From PVC group bacterium (GTDB lineage Bacteria; Verrucomicrobiota; Kiritimatiellia; UBA8416), in contig PWYP01000143.1 in NCBI GenBank assembly GCA_003567805.1, positions 7,766-71,765 of the forward strand: 64,000 bases of DNA, given 5' to 3'. Under the pieces are notes generated by a model. The model saw nothing but the letters and a program-made list of their open reading frames with translations. It had not been told where the DNA came from and ran no database searches. The translations under genes and the position numbers were made by a program. Numbering within the stretch: the stretch's first letter is position 1; every line of letters begins with the position of its first letter. Below, piece after piece: positions 37,243 through 46,417 of this stretch.

Positions 37243-38325
37243 TTATACGGCAGAGTGGCTTTTGTGGATTTTATTCATGCGACGGACGTAGTGTGGGGCA
37301 TCGCCATGTTCTCCATAGCCGATGCTTTCGCCCACGGATGCAATACGTCCTTCCAGACAAAATCTACACATGCCCGCATTTTCATCCATACATGGCTTTC
37401 CATCGTAAAGCTGATATCCGGTGCGGTAGCGGGTTTCTGTCAGATTCGGCATGATAATGTTTGCCCCGGCTTCGATGCCCCGTTCTCTCCCCTGTGGGTT
37501 GAGGTCTTGCAGGGCTGTGGCTGCAGCGATGTTAACGTCTCGTAAGTGGATGCGCGTGAGAGCAATCATGGTTAGTGCCATTTGTAGCTGGCGCGGTCCA
37601 TCAACGGATGAGACTTGCTGGCCAAGTGGTGTTTCCGTGTGCGGAATAAATGGTCCCATGCCAATCATATCGATATCCATTTGTTCGAAAAAGTGGAGGT
37701 CCTGCACTAGATCCATCGTCGTTTGGCCGGGGATGCCAATCATTACTCCTGTTCCTGTTTGCCAACCCAGATCGCGCAGCGTGTTCAGACAAGCAACCCG
37801 ATTCTGAAAATCATGGTCGGGAGGGTGAATGGCGGCATAAAGGTCAGGGTTCGAGGTTTCAATACGTAGAAGATATCGCTTTGCTCCGGCGGACAACCAA
37901 CGACGATAGGTGTCTTCAGACTGTTCACCTAGAGAGAGTGTGATGCCGAGCTCATGGTGGGTTTGCGCATGAATTTCATGTAGTAAGCCCTCAATACGTT
38001 TGGTGAAAGCTGGCGTGGCACGCTCGCCACCCTGTAATACGATAGATCCGTAACGTTGCTGGTGTGCCCAGCGAGCTGCTTCGACAATTTCGGCATCAGA
38101 CATCTCGTACCGCTCTACATTCGTGTTACCACGTCGAATACCGCAATAAAGGCAGTCTTTTTGGCATAGATTAGAAAACTCAATCAAACCGCGATAATAT
38201 ACCTTGTTGCCAATATACTGTTCCTTTATCGCATAGGCTTGCTGATAGAGTGTTGATAGCTTTTCGGCGTCGGTTGTTTCCAGCCAGTCGGCCATTTCCA
38301 TATCGCTATAATGTACTGTTTGCAT
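37243..38325 (-). CDS. hydE: [FeFe]-hydrogenase maturation radical SAM protein HydE
   Basis: Radical SAM enzyme of H-cluster assembly, which with HydG builds the di-iron site. The 360-residue protein has the CX3CX2C motif (Cys54, Cys58, Cys61 in FSNLCQKDCLYCGIRR) and the second C-terminal cluster motif CX7CX2C (Cys312, Cys320, Cys323), plus GIPGQTTMDLVQDLHFFEQM and MIGMGPFIPHTETPLG as in HydE. Related BioB and PylB differ in these loops. No hydrogenase, HydF or HydG is nearby. ATG at 38325 is taken; 38301 or 38295 are alternatives, none with a good ribosome site. Confidence 0.85.
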   Translation of the reverse strand: MQTVHYSDMEMADWLETTDAEKLSTLYQQAYAIKEQYIGNKVYYRGLIEFSNLCQKDCLYCGIRRGNTNVERYEMSDAEIVEAARWAHQQRYGSIVLQGGERATPAFTKRIEGLLHEIHAQTHHELGITLSLGEQSEDTYRRWLSAGAKRYLLRIETSNPDLYAAIHPPDHDFQNRVACLNTLRDLGWQTGTGVMIGIPGQTTMDLVQDLHFFEQMDIDMIGMGPFIPHTETPLGQQVSSVDGPRQLQMALTMIALTRIHLRDVNIAAATALQDLNPQGRERGIEAGANIIMPNLTETRYRTGYQLYDGKPCMDENAGMCRFCLEGRIASVGESIGYGEHGDAPHYVRRMNKIHKSHSAV

Positions 38326-38503
38326 AGGACGGACAACGTAACAAAAGGTAAGAAAGTGAGGAAGAACAAACGTTCGCTGAACCATTTGGTTGCGGTGCGG
38401 TAGAGGCGACTAATGGTTGTGAGCACCAAGGCGGTGCTCGTAGGAGGCGATTAGGATAAACATCCTCTTGCGGTTTGCCTATTGAGCAGGATAGAGTATT
38501 GGT

Positions 38504-39181
38504 ATGCAGTCGATAGATAAAAAGATTTTCCGTATTGTTTCCGGCGTACACCTCGTCGTTTTTTTCTTCGTTTTTTCGTATGGTTTTGTAAGTGGATGTT
38601 TTCGGAGGCCACCCGATCGTGTCATTCCCGTTGAGTTTCTGGTGGATGTACGGACGGCTCCGGATGTCGCGGAGCCAGACGTGGTGGAGCCCGATCCTGC
38701 ACCAGACCCTGAGCCTGATCCACCTGCTCCCACGCCTGATCCGACTCCCCGGCCTCAACGGCAGATTCAAGTAAATACGAATCGAGTGGTGAGACGCACT
38801 CCTGAGCAACCCGCGCCAGCTCCGGAGAATCCTTTGACACCCGAAGAAATACGGAGATTGCTTGATGAAGGAGCTACCGCGAGTGATCGTACATCGATCC
38901 CAGATGAAGATGGCAGAGGCTTGGCCATTATTCGTGAAACATTATATCGTATCTGGGATGCTCCATCTCGGGCCGCCGTTGGTGATGCAGAAGCCGTTTT
39001 GGAACTCCGTTTGGGACCTGGTGGTGCCGTGCAGTCGACCCGATTGTCTCGCGCAAGCGGTAACCCCATTCTGGATGAATCCGTGGAGCAGGTAGGAGCA
39101 AGAATCGGTCGAATTCATGGATTGCCCTCTGGTTTTGTCGAGCGCCGTCCTCGGGTAACGATCGCCTTTTCTGTGGAGTAG
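38504..39181 (+). CDS. TonB-like energy-transducing protein
   Basis: A 225-residue protein: N-terminal membrane segment (about residues 10-30), a proline/aspartate-rich periplasmic spacer (about 50-110, PEPDPPAPTPDPTPRP) and a C-terminal TonB-like domain (about 140-225) with VGDAEAVLELRLGPGGAVQS. Such proteins carry proton-motive energy from ExbB/ExbD to outer-membrane receptors, or act as TolA-like proteins; no ExbBD, TolQR or receptor gene is adjacent. folC starts four bases downstream. Confidence 0.75.
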   Translation: MQSIDKKIFRIVSGVHLVVFFFVFSYGFVSGCFRRPPDRVIPVEFLVDVRTAPDVAEPDVVEPDPAPDPEPDPPAPTPDPTPRPQRQIQVNTNRVVRRTPEQPAPAPENPLTPEEIRRLLDEGATASDRTSIPDEDGRGLAIIRETLYRIWDAPSRAAVGDAEAVLELRLGPGGAVQSTRLSRASGNPILDESVEQVGARIGRIHGLPSGFVERRPRVTIAFSVE

Positions 39182-39184
39182 CGC

Positions 39185-40480
39185 ATGATCGAGCAAGGCG
39201 AAGGATTAGGGCCTGCATTGGAGCGTTTGTATAGCAGGCGGGCTTTTGGCGTTAAACCTGGATTGGATGGAATTCGAGCACTTTGTGCCGAATTAGGGCA
39301 TCCTGAGCAGAGCTTTGCACCCATTCACATTGCCGGTACCAATGGCAAGGGCTCTGTGGCCGCATTAGTGGAAGCCGTATTGCGTCATTGTGGTTTGCAC
39401 CTCGGACTTTACACATCTCCACATCTTGTGCATTTCAACGAACGAATACGAATCGACGGAGTTGATGCAACGAATGCTGACTTGGCTGCATCGCTGGATA
39501 TATGTGAGCGCGCGGCAGCCCAAATACAATCTACATCTGGGTATGAGCTCACATTTTTCGAGATAGCGACGGCGATGGCTTTTGTTTGTATGCGTGATGC
39601 TGAGGTACGTTTGGCCGTAATAGAGACGGGGCTCGGGGGCAGGCTGGATGCGACAAACGTGGTACACCCTCTTGTAAGCGTTATTACACGTATTGGAATG
39701 GATCACGAGCAGTACCTTGGGAGCGGTTTGGCAGATATTGCATATGAGAAGGCTGGCATTATCAAATCCGGGCGTCCGGTTATCAGTGCAGCACAAGCAC
39801 CGGAAGCTGAAGCTGTTTTGCGCAGGAGAGCTGCTGAGCAAGAATCGACGCTCATCTTTGCCCCTGATGTGGTGTCGGTTGAACGAGTGGGGAAACCACT
39901 AGCTGCAGGGCAAAAGGTACGCATTGCAACGCAGCGCGGTTTGTCTGGTCAGATGCTGTTGCCGCTGGTTGGGAACCATCAAATTGAAAATCTTGGTGTT
40001 GCCGTTGCTGCGTTAGAGATCGTGGCTGATGCAATTGGGGTATCGATAGATGCCGAGGTTCTGCGCGGCGGGTTGTCATTGGTGCGCTGGCCCGGTCGGA
40101 TGCAGTATCTCAAGCCGAATGTATTGCTTGATGCTGCTCATAATGCGGATGGAGCAAAAGCATTGGTGCAGAGCTTACGGGGGCAGGGGTGGCGTAAAGT
40201 AATTCTCGTCACGGGGATGTGTGCTGATAAAGACATTGCCGGGGTCGTTCGCGTGTTTGCTGATATTGCCGTTGCGGTTTACTGTTGTGCCTTGCCGGGA
40301 GATCGATCTCTGGATCCTGACATACTGGCCGATTCCTATCGTCAGTACGGCGTTTCAACCACGGTTATTGCCGATCCTGCGTCGGCTGTGCAAGCTGCAG
40401 AAGTAGCTGCGATAGAACGTGACCTTCCGGTTATCATTGCCGGATCTATTTTTTTAGCGGGTGCGGTGCTGTCTGTGTGA
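39185..40480 (+). CDS. folC: Folylpolyglutamate/dihydrofolate synthase
   Basis: Mur-ligase-fold enzyme that adds glutamates to (dihydro)folate. The 431-residue protein contains the P-loop IHIAGTNGKGSVAALVEAVL (about residues 48-67), YTSPHLVHFNERI, ETGLGGRLDATNV and LLDAAHNADGAKAL. Normal length. It follows the TonB-like gene after four bases and probably shares its transcript. Confidence 0.95.
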   Translation: MIEQGEGLGPALERLYSRRAFGVKPGLDGIRALCAELGHPEQSFAPIHIAGTNGKGSVAALVEAVLRHCGLHLGLYTSPHLVHFNERIRIDGVDATNADLAASLDICERAAAQIQSTSGYELTFFEIATAMAFVCMRDAEVRLAVIETGLGGRLDATNVVHPLVSVITRIGMDHEQYLGSGLADIAYEKAGIIKSGRPVISAAQAPEAEAVLRRRAAEQESTLIFAPDVVSVERVGKPLAAGQKVRIATQRGLSGQMLLPLVGNHQIENLGVAVAALEIVADAIGVSIDAEVLRGGLSLVRWPGRMQYLKPNVLLDAAHNADGAKALVQSLRGQGWRKVILVTGMCADKDIAGVVRVFADIAVAVYCCALPGDRSLDPDILADSYRQYGVSTTVIADPASAVQAAEVAAIERDLPVIIAGSIFLAGAVLSV

Positions 40481-40536
40481 ATGGTTGGTCAACGGACTGA
40501 TGCATCGCATTCGCAGCATGTAAGACGTGATTTTGC

Positions 40537-41964
40537 TCAGGTAATCTTGCGAAGGGCTTCTAGCGCAGCACAAAAATTTGCCGTAACTTTTTCGGGGGAA
40601 AAGTTTTCAAGGACGTAATTCCGTCCCTTGATCCCGAGCTGTTGTGCTTTGTTTTGATTTGAAAGCAAATCAATAACAGCTTCGGTAAATTCTTGTTCGG
40701 ATGTAATCGCATATCCTCCACCGCAGTCTTTCACATGGTCGGATGTAACCTCGCAATGAGACGAAACGATGACCGGTGTTTCCTGTAACCATGCTTCCAT
40801 CATCACAATAGAGAAACTCTCATTTGTGCTCATCATGAATAATGCCAGAGAGGCTCTGTACGCATCCATTTTGTCTTCTGCGGGAATAAACCCTAGAGAG
40901 TGAATGCCTGGTTTGCCTGTATAATCAAGATCACCTTTGCCGATTAAAACCAATTGTAGTTCAGCCCACTCGGGATTATTCATACGGAATTGTTCAAAAT
41001 ACCGGACCATTAAAGGAACATTTTTTCCTTCAATTTGGCGCCCCGCGTAAAGGAGAAACGGGGTGTTGATTCCATATTTTTTCTGAAAACGTTTCGCATT
41101 ACCGAGACGCATATGTACATCAACCTGCTCTCCTATCATTGTGGGGACAGGTGCTGATCGATACAGGTTTGCGAATAGCCTCGCCTCGCTTCGAACGTGA
41201 CATAACGAGGCTCCAATAGTCCCAAAGGCTTTCCGGTACACATTCAAGAAGGCATATTTCTCATGGTGTAAACAAGGAATCAGCATTGCTTTGCTACCAG
41301 CTAGCATACAGGCCTCAACTGTCAATGCGAACATATAGGGAATCATAACAAAGGCATCATAGTCATTTATATGCTTACGCATGTATTCGATCAGCGATGG
41401 GCTTCGAATCATGCGCCGGAGAAAATATGCCTCTGCAAAATAAGGCAGCGGGGATTTGTTGTGGTCTTTAGGACAAGGCCCGGTTGTTTGCATCAGGAAA
41501 GAACCATTCAAGTAATGAAAGTGTTTTCTGTCGGGAGTTGTTGGGTGAAATCGTCTTACTGTGATGTTTTCTTCCATATGCGTGCCTGGTTCATGAACCG
41601 GCACGTTCCAGTCTGCAGCAAACTCTTTCAGTGTGGTGGTTAGAATTTCAATATGCATAGCTGGGTGTTGCTGCCTCAGAGCATGTGCCAGACCGTATAT
41701 CTCTGCTTCAGCACCCCCGCCGATGTCCCGACCATACCATGGAATCACAAACGCAATTTTTTTCTCGGCGTCATGTTTGCCTACCTCTCGGTTGCGCCGT
41801 TGCACGTGTTTGCATCTGTATCGAAATAGCGTAAATTTCAGAAGATCGATCAGGCCACCAAAGAAAATATGGGTCCAAGATACAAGAACGTCTGCGCGTT
41901 GACGCACGAATTGTCGTCGTTGTTTGAAAAGACGAGATAATGTAAACAATACAGTATTGGCCAT
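40537..41964 (-). CDS. GT4-family glycosyltransferase
   Basis: A 475-residue GT-B-fold glycosyltransferase. N-terminal domain motif GRDIGGGAEAEIYGLAHAL (about residues 79-97) and C-terminal domain with FLLYAGRQIEGKNVPLMVRY, LGFIPAEDKMDAYRAS and the ESFSIVMMEAWLQETPVIVS nucleotide-sugar E-x7-E signature. The first 45 residues are basic and partly hydrophobic, possibly membrane-associated. The acceptor is unknown; surface polysaccharide synthesis is likely. It stands alone, convergent to folC. Confidence 0.85.
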   Translation of the reverse strand: MANTVLFTLSRLFKQRRQFVRQRADVLVSWTHIFFGGLIDLLKFTLFRYRCKHVQRRNREVGKHDAEKKIAFVIPWYGRDIGGGAEAEIYGLAHALRQQHPAMHIEILTTTLKEFAADWNVPVHEPGTHMEENITVRRFHPTTPDRKHFHYLNGSFLMQTTGPCPKDHNKSPLPYFAEAYFLRRMIRSPSLIEYMRKHINDYDAFVMIPYMFALTVEACMLAGSKAMLIPCLHHEKYAFLNVYRKAFGTIGASLCHVRSEARLFANLYRSAPVPTMIGEQVDVHMRLGNAKRFQKKYGINTPFLLYAGRQIEGKNVPLMVRYFEQFRMNNPEWAELQLVLIGKGDLDYTGKPGIHSLGFIPAEDKMDAYRASLALFMMSTNESFSIVMMEAWLQETPVIVSSHCEVTSDHVKDCGGGYAITSEQEFTEAVIDLLSNQNKAQQLGIKGRNYVLENFSPEKVTANFCAALEALRKIT

Positions 41965-41994
41965 ATCCTTCTCGGCGGATTCCTAAGAAACGAT

Positions 41995-42040
41995 GCCTCC
42001 ATCAAGACCAATACTCTAGAGAGTACGTTTTGATGGAGGC
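41995..42040 (-). terminator. Hairpin downstream of the V-ATPase operon
   Basis: GCCTCCATCAA/TTGATGGAGGC (11 bp, perfect) enclosing a second short inverted repeat TACTCT/AGAGTA. It lies 25 bases beyond the atpK stop, but the tract after it on the minus strand is only partly T-rich (ATCGTTTCTT), so termination may be imperfect or the hairpin may protect the 3' end. Confidence 0.55.
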
Positions 42041-42064
42041 AAATCTTGAAAGGCGTTGTATGCG

Positions 42065-42526
42065 TTAGCCAAGGGCTAACATGGTGAAGACCATGACGAA
42101 GATTGCGACGGTTTCGATGATACCGAGAGCGGCCAGATAGTTGGTGAAACCTTCGCCCGTTTCCGCGAGCGCATCACTGCCTGCGGCGCCGGCGCGTCCC
42201 TGTAGCCAGGCTGAAGTTCCCATGCCGATACCTGCAAATACACCGGCAGCCAGCAGCCCTTGCCAAGGATAATCTGCGCTCACGATACCACGCATCGTAA
42301 ACATGAGAACAATACCGTAAATGGTCTGGGAGAGGGGGGCACCGACAAAGGTAAGCAGCATAAAGGGGGCGGCTTTGCCCTGTGCATAGCAACGTTTCCA
42401 AGCTCCGATGGCGGCAGCACCTGCAGCACCGGTTCCGAGAGCTGACCCGATGGCGGCCAAGGCAAGTGCAGCAATACCACCAACAAGACCCAATGATTCA
42501 TTCAAACTTACAGCGACTTCTTCCAT
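42065..42526 (-). CDS. ntpK: V-type ATP synthase subunit K (rotor ring)
   Basis: Membrane rotor ring subunit of the V/A-type ATPase, a double-hairpin of about four helices over 153 residues. The ion-binding glutamate is Glu138 (ALGIIETVAIF); Ser66-Gln67 and Gln109 occupy the positions of Thr64, Gln65 and Gln110 of the sodium-binding Enterococcus hirae NtpK, suggesting Na+ coupling. Repeated Gly/Ala small residues match the ring helices. Last gene of the operon, followed by a hairpin. Confidence 0.9.
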   Translation of the reverse strand: MEEVAVSLNESLGLVGGIAALALAAIGSALGTGAAGAAAIGAWKRCYAQGKAAPFMLLTFVGAPLSQTIYGIVLMFTMRGIVSADYPWQGLLAAGVFAGIGMGTSAWLQGRAGAAGSDALAETGEGFTNYLAALGIIETVAIFVMVFTMLALG

Positions 42527-42584
42527 GACTATGACTCCTTCTTTTTGTTTGCATCGAGAGGATATCCCGATCCATTACCAATAG

Positions 42585-44354
42585 TTATTCCTGCGACAAA
42601 CGAGCAAAAGGTTTGTAGGCAAACCCTTTCCATTCAACATTTTTATGTAACGAGAATTCCAGTGTGTTCAGGCGAACGCCATGGACCAGAATACCCAAGG
42701 CACATAACACAATATTCAACCCATGCCCCAGCAAGAGAATCAGGGCAAATATGGGTATCGTCCAAATGCGATTCCAGCCGATTTGCATGGCCATATCATT
42801 GAAGCTGGCGGCTACAGAGAGTGAGGCCAGACCCACGGCAAATAAGCGAATATAGGACACAATATCTACAAAACAGTTTACGATGCTGAGTGGGAACATA
42901 GCGTGATTGATCCACTCGGATTTGAGGTCCTTGGGCGTCGTCATGAACAATAAAATTAATACGACGGATAGAATAAGCATGGGGACAAACAACGCAGGTA
43001 ATGGTTGATTTAGCACCATATTTAAGGCTGTAAAGAACATAGACCATACGAGACCAATCCAACCGATCTGGGCAAGTGCTTTAGGAGATGGGGCCAGTGC
43101 TATGGCATTCCAGACATGCGCAATGGTGAGATGTACCGCACCGATGACAAAACAGATGCGTATGACTAAATCTCTGGCTGCTTCACCTTGGAAAATTTCC
43201 AAATAGGGTACTTGCAGTATGGCTGGTAGGTGTTGCGGTTTGATGCCAAACCAATTTCCGGTCATACTGCCCCAAAGTAAGGTTGTTGTGCTCAGAATGG
43301 CAAAGAGCACGAAGGGGTAGGCTGGGGCCTTGGGTAATTTGATACGGGCAAAAATGGTAATGGCAAGAAAGAGCAGTCCATACCCGGCGTCACCGATGAG
43401 AATGGCGAAAAAGATGCTGAAAAACACGAGGAAGACGGAGCTGATATCGGCTTCATGATATCCTGGAAGAATCGAAAGAACTTTCAAGACTGCTTTTACG
43501 GGCTGAACCCATTTCGGCATTTCCAGAAGGGTTGGGACATCCTCACCCGGTTTAGGATCCCGCACCTGAATGGCCCAGCCATGCTTGGATGCAGCTTGTG
43601 AGATTGCCGCAATTTTCTTTTGCGGACAAAAGCCCGTCAAAGAAGAAATGGGACCATGTTCGGCAAGGGATGCCTGCGTGCGCGTAAAGGCAAGTTGATT
43701 CTTGCGTTCCAGGAGTTCCGCTTCCAGAACCCCTACATGTGCCGACAGATCGCGAAGTTCAGACTCTATGTCCTCCAATTCGGTTTGCAGGGCGTCTACA
43801 TCCTTGTTGAGCTCAGATAGCGACTTTTCTGGTAGTGCTGAGATTGTTCCATCAATTTCGAACTCCTGTTGCCCGATGGCGACCATGCAGTGGCCTTTGT
43901 TGGTGCTCGAAATTTCTTGCAACACAACACCATCTGGCACTTCCAGTAGATGTGGGTCGCTCACACGGATGAGCTTTATGTGAATTCCTTTGGCCCGCAG
44001 ATCATCCAGGCTTGCAGGATCAAAATTGCCAAATGGTTCTACGACAGTTTTTTCGTGATGACTATGCGCTAGCTGCTCTCCAATTTCATGGCGCCTGTGC
44101 AGCAGCTCGGTAACGACCGCCGCTACATTGTGTGGCTGTGGGACTGTTTTGCCATGCGTGTGGCTATGTGCCAACCGCAAAGCGTGAATGGCAATTTCCA
44201 CTTCGCGAACGGCTTCGGTATCCTTGGAAAGAGACTCTACTTGCGAGGGGGCTTGTGATACATGCAGCAACCCTAATTCCTGCAAAGCTTCCAAGGCCCG
44301 GGTCTTGTCTTTCTCCATACAAAGAATGCTAACATGCTGCATGGGTACAATCAT
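42585..44354 (-). CDS. ntpI: V-type ATP synthase subunit I (membrane stator)
   Basis: The 589-residue a/I-type stator that forms the ion half-channel: cytoplasmic N-terminal half (about residues 1-290), coiled and rich in Glu/Lys, then about seven membrane helices (about 300-580). Start overlaps the end of subunit D by four bases. In chlamydial and Bacteroides operons it has the same place, between D and K. Confidence 0.9.
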   Translation of the reverse strand: MIVPMQHVSILCMEKDKTRALEALQELGLLHVSQAPSQVESLSKDTEAVREVEIAIHALRLAHSHTHGKTVPQPHNVAAVVTELLHRRHEIGEQLAHSHHEKTVVEPFGNFDPASLDDLRAKGIHIKLIRVSDPHLLEVPDGVVLQEISSTNKGHCMVAIGQQEFEIDGTISALPEKSLSELNKDVDALQTELEDIESELRDLSAHVGVLEAELLERKNQLAFTRTQASLAEHGPISSLTGFCPQKKIAAISQAASKHGWAIQVRDPKPGEDVPTLLEMPKWVQPVKAVLKVLSILPGYHEADISSVFLVFFSIFFAILIGDAGYGLLFLAITIFARIKLPKAPAYPFVLFAILSTTTLLWGSMTGNWFGIKPQHLPAILQVPYLEIFQGEAARDLVIRICFVIGAVHLTIAHVWNAIALAPSPKALAQIGWIGLVWSMFFTALNMVLNQPLPALFVPMLILSVVLILLFMTTPKDLKSEWINHAMFPLSIVNCFVDIVSYIRLFAVGLASLSVAASFNDMAMQIGWNRIWTIPIFALILLLGHGLNIVLCALGILVHGVRLNTLEFSLHKNVEWKGFAYKPFARLSQE

Positions 44355-44980
44355 GCGGCCGCCTCACTTTCTTCTAGCGTATCCACGGGAGCTCGATCCG
44401 TGCGCTTTTTGGCGATTTTTCCTCGTGCAACCGATGCCGTTTGTTCATCACCCAGATAGATCTTGATGATACGTATGTTTTCTTTGCACTCGGGTATCTT
44501 GACTTTTTCAAAAAGGTTTACGCGCTGGGATGTGGTGCGCAGTTCTTCACTCACGAGATCGCGCTGCTTTTGTAATACCTGCATGGCTGCTTTTTTGTGA
44601 ATCATCTCAGCAATCTGCTCTTGGGCATCGTCGATCCACGCTGGTGTGAGAAACATATCTGCTTCTGGTTGCTCGATCTGGACATTTTGTAGAATCGGTA
44701 TATTCACGCCTGCTATATTACCTGAAGTTGTATCGATTTGCTCCAAAATTACTTTTGCATCCTCGGATTCTGGAGCGGCAAACAGTGCTACCCAGCTTTT
44801 GAGATCATCGGCTAAACTGTTGAAGGCAGACTCTTCTTCTTGGATCTGATGATCGATATGCTGAATTTCGGCCTGCAGTTGTTGTTTCTTCAGTTGTAAC
44901 ATTGGCAAAAAACGCTGATAGCGCCGCAAGGATTCCTGCTGCGCCTTCAATTCATTCTTGGTATGTTTGATTTTAGCCAT
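44351..44980 (-). CDS. ntpD: V-type ATP synthase subunit D (central stalk)
   Basis: A 209-residue, mostly helical antiparallel coiled-coil protein that forms the rotating central shaft of the V1 part. It starts KIKHTKNELKAQQESLRRYQ and ends with another long helix (QRVNLFEKVKIPE), as in NtpD/AtpD. The Ile/Ala-rich middle is also normal. Between B and I in the operon. Confidence 0.88.
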   Translation of the reverse strand: MAKIKHTKNELKAQQESLRRYQRFLPMLQLKKQQLQAEIQHIDHQIQEEESAFNSLADDLKSWVALFAAPESEDAKVILEQIDTTSGNIAGVNIPILQNVQIEQPEADMFLTPAWIDDAQEQIAEMIHKKAAMQVLQKQRDLVSEELRTTSQRVNLFEKVKIPECKENIRIIKIYLGDEQTASVARGKIAKKRTDRAPVDTLEESEAAA

Positions 44981-45022
44981 ATGCGTTTTTTAGCTGTTGG
45001 TCAATAAGCAGGCTTACTGGTG

Positions 45023-46417
45023 TTATTCCTTGTCCTCTTGATCCGGTTTCTCGTCCTTTTCTTCTGACGCTTGCGTATCGGTTTTGTTTTCACCGGATTT
45101 TGTTGCTTCCGCTTTCTTTTTGTTGTCTTTCGGCCAGAATTTTTCAATTACATCCGATTGGATACCGGTTTCCATGGGCTCAAAGCAGTCGGCAAGGATT
45201 TCCCATCCGAGATCAAGGGCTTTCTCTAGTGGGATGTTTACCGAAAGATCCATCATTTCCTTTTCGAAACGTTGTCCGTATTTCAGGAGCTTTTGGTCCC
45301 ATTTGCTCATGCGGAAGCCCATCGTTTGTTTTTCGAGCGTTTCACGGTATCCGGCAAAGAGCTGAATCAGACTATCCATGATGACCCGATGGTCTTCGCG
45401 GGTATCTTTGTTAACCTGTTGTTTCAAACGGCTTAACGACCCGAACGGTTCGATTCGTCCACCACTGAGGTAGAATTGCCCTTCCGTAATGTATCCGGTG
45501 TTGTCCGGCACGGGGTGGGTTACGTCATCACCTGGCATTGTGGTGGCCGCGAGAATCGTAATGGATCCTGCCGTGTCGAAATCCACGGCTTTTTCATAGC
45601 GAGCTGCGAGCTGACTGTAGAGGTCACCTGGGTAACCACGGTTCGACGGGATTTGCTCCATGGTGATGGCAATTTCTTTCATGGCGTCGGCAAAGTTGGT
45701 CATATCGGTCAGGAGGGTAAGCACCCGTTTGCCTTCGAGGGCAAATTGTTCAGCCACGGCGAGACAGACGTCTGGCACCAATAGGCACTCGACGACAGGG
45801 TCAGCAGCTGTATGAACGAACATCACACTGCGAGACAATGCTCCGGATTCCTCAAGGGTGTCACGAAAGTAAAGATAATCATCATGCTTTAGTCCCATGG
45901 AACCAAGAATGATTACGTCGACCTCTGCTTGCAGGGCGATACGAGCCAGTAGGGGGTTAAAGGGTTCACCCGCACGTGCGAAGATCGGTAGTTTTTGTGA
46001 TTCAACGAGTGTATTAAACACATCGATCATGGGAATGCCCGTGCGAACCATATTTTGCGGAATGATTCGTTTGGCTGGATTTACGGAAGGTCCCCCGATG
46101 GCAACTTCGCCGCCATGTAGGGCCGGCCCTTTATCTCGTGGATTTCCTGCACCAGTGAAGACCCGGCCGAGTAACGATTCGGAGTAGGGGATTTGCATGG
46201 GGCGCGCGAGAAAGCGTACGCGTGCATCGGTGGCAACACCACGTGCACCTGCAAAAACCTGCAAGGAGACTTCTTCGTCATGCAAGCGAATGACTTGGGC
46301 TAATGATGTTCCCGGGCGGGAGGTCACTTCTGCGAGCTCACGGTATTTGACCCCTGGCGCCCGCAAGGTGATGACATTTCCGGCAATGTTATCGACTTTG
46401 TGATATAATTTATTCAT
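45023..46417 (-). CDS. ntpB: V-type ATP synthase subunit B
   Basis: Regulatory, non-catalytic nucleotide-binding subunit of the A3B3 head, 464 residues, with [51 protein letters not shown] and [15 protein letters not shown]. Oddity: the last about 40 residues (after WPKDNK) are a Lys/Glu/Gln-rich tail not usual for this subunit. Overlaps the end of subunit A by eight bases. Confidence 0.95.
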   Translation of the reverse strand: MNKLYHKVDNIAGNVITLRAPGVKYRELAEVTSRPGTSLAQVIRLHDEEVSLQVFAGARGVATDARVRFLARPMQIPYSESLLGRVFTGAGNPRDKGPALHGGEVAIGGPSVNPAKRIIPQNMVRTGIPMIDVFNTLVESQKLPIFARAGEPFNPLLARIALQAEVDVIILGSMGLKHDDYLYFRDTLEESGALSRSVMFVHTAADPVVECLLVPDVCLAVAEQFALEGKRVLTLLTDMTNFADAMKEIAITMEQIPSNRGYPGDLYSQLAARYEKAVDFDTAGSITILAATTMPGDDVTHPVPDNTGYITEGQFYLSGGRIEPFGSLSRLKQQVNKDTREDHRVIMDSLIQLFAGYRETLEKQTMGFRMSKWDQKLLKYGQRFEKEMMDLSVNIPLEKALDLGWEILADCFEPMETGIQSDVIEKFWPKDNKKKAEATKSGENKTDTQASEEKDEKPDQEDKE

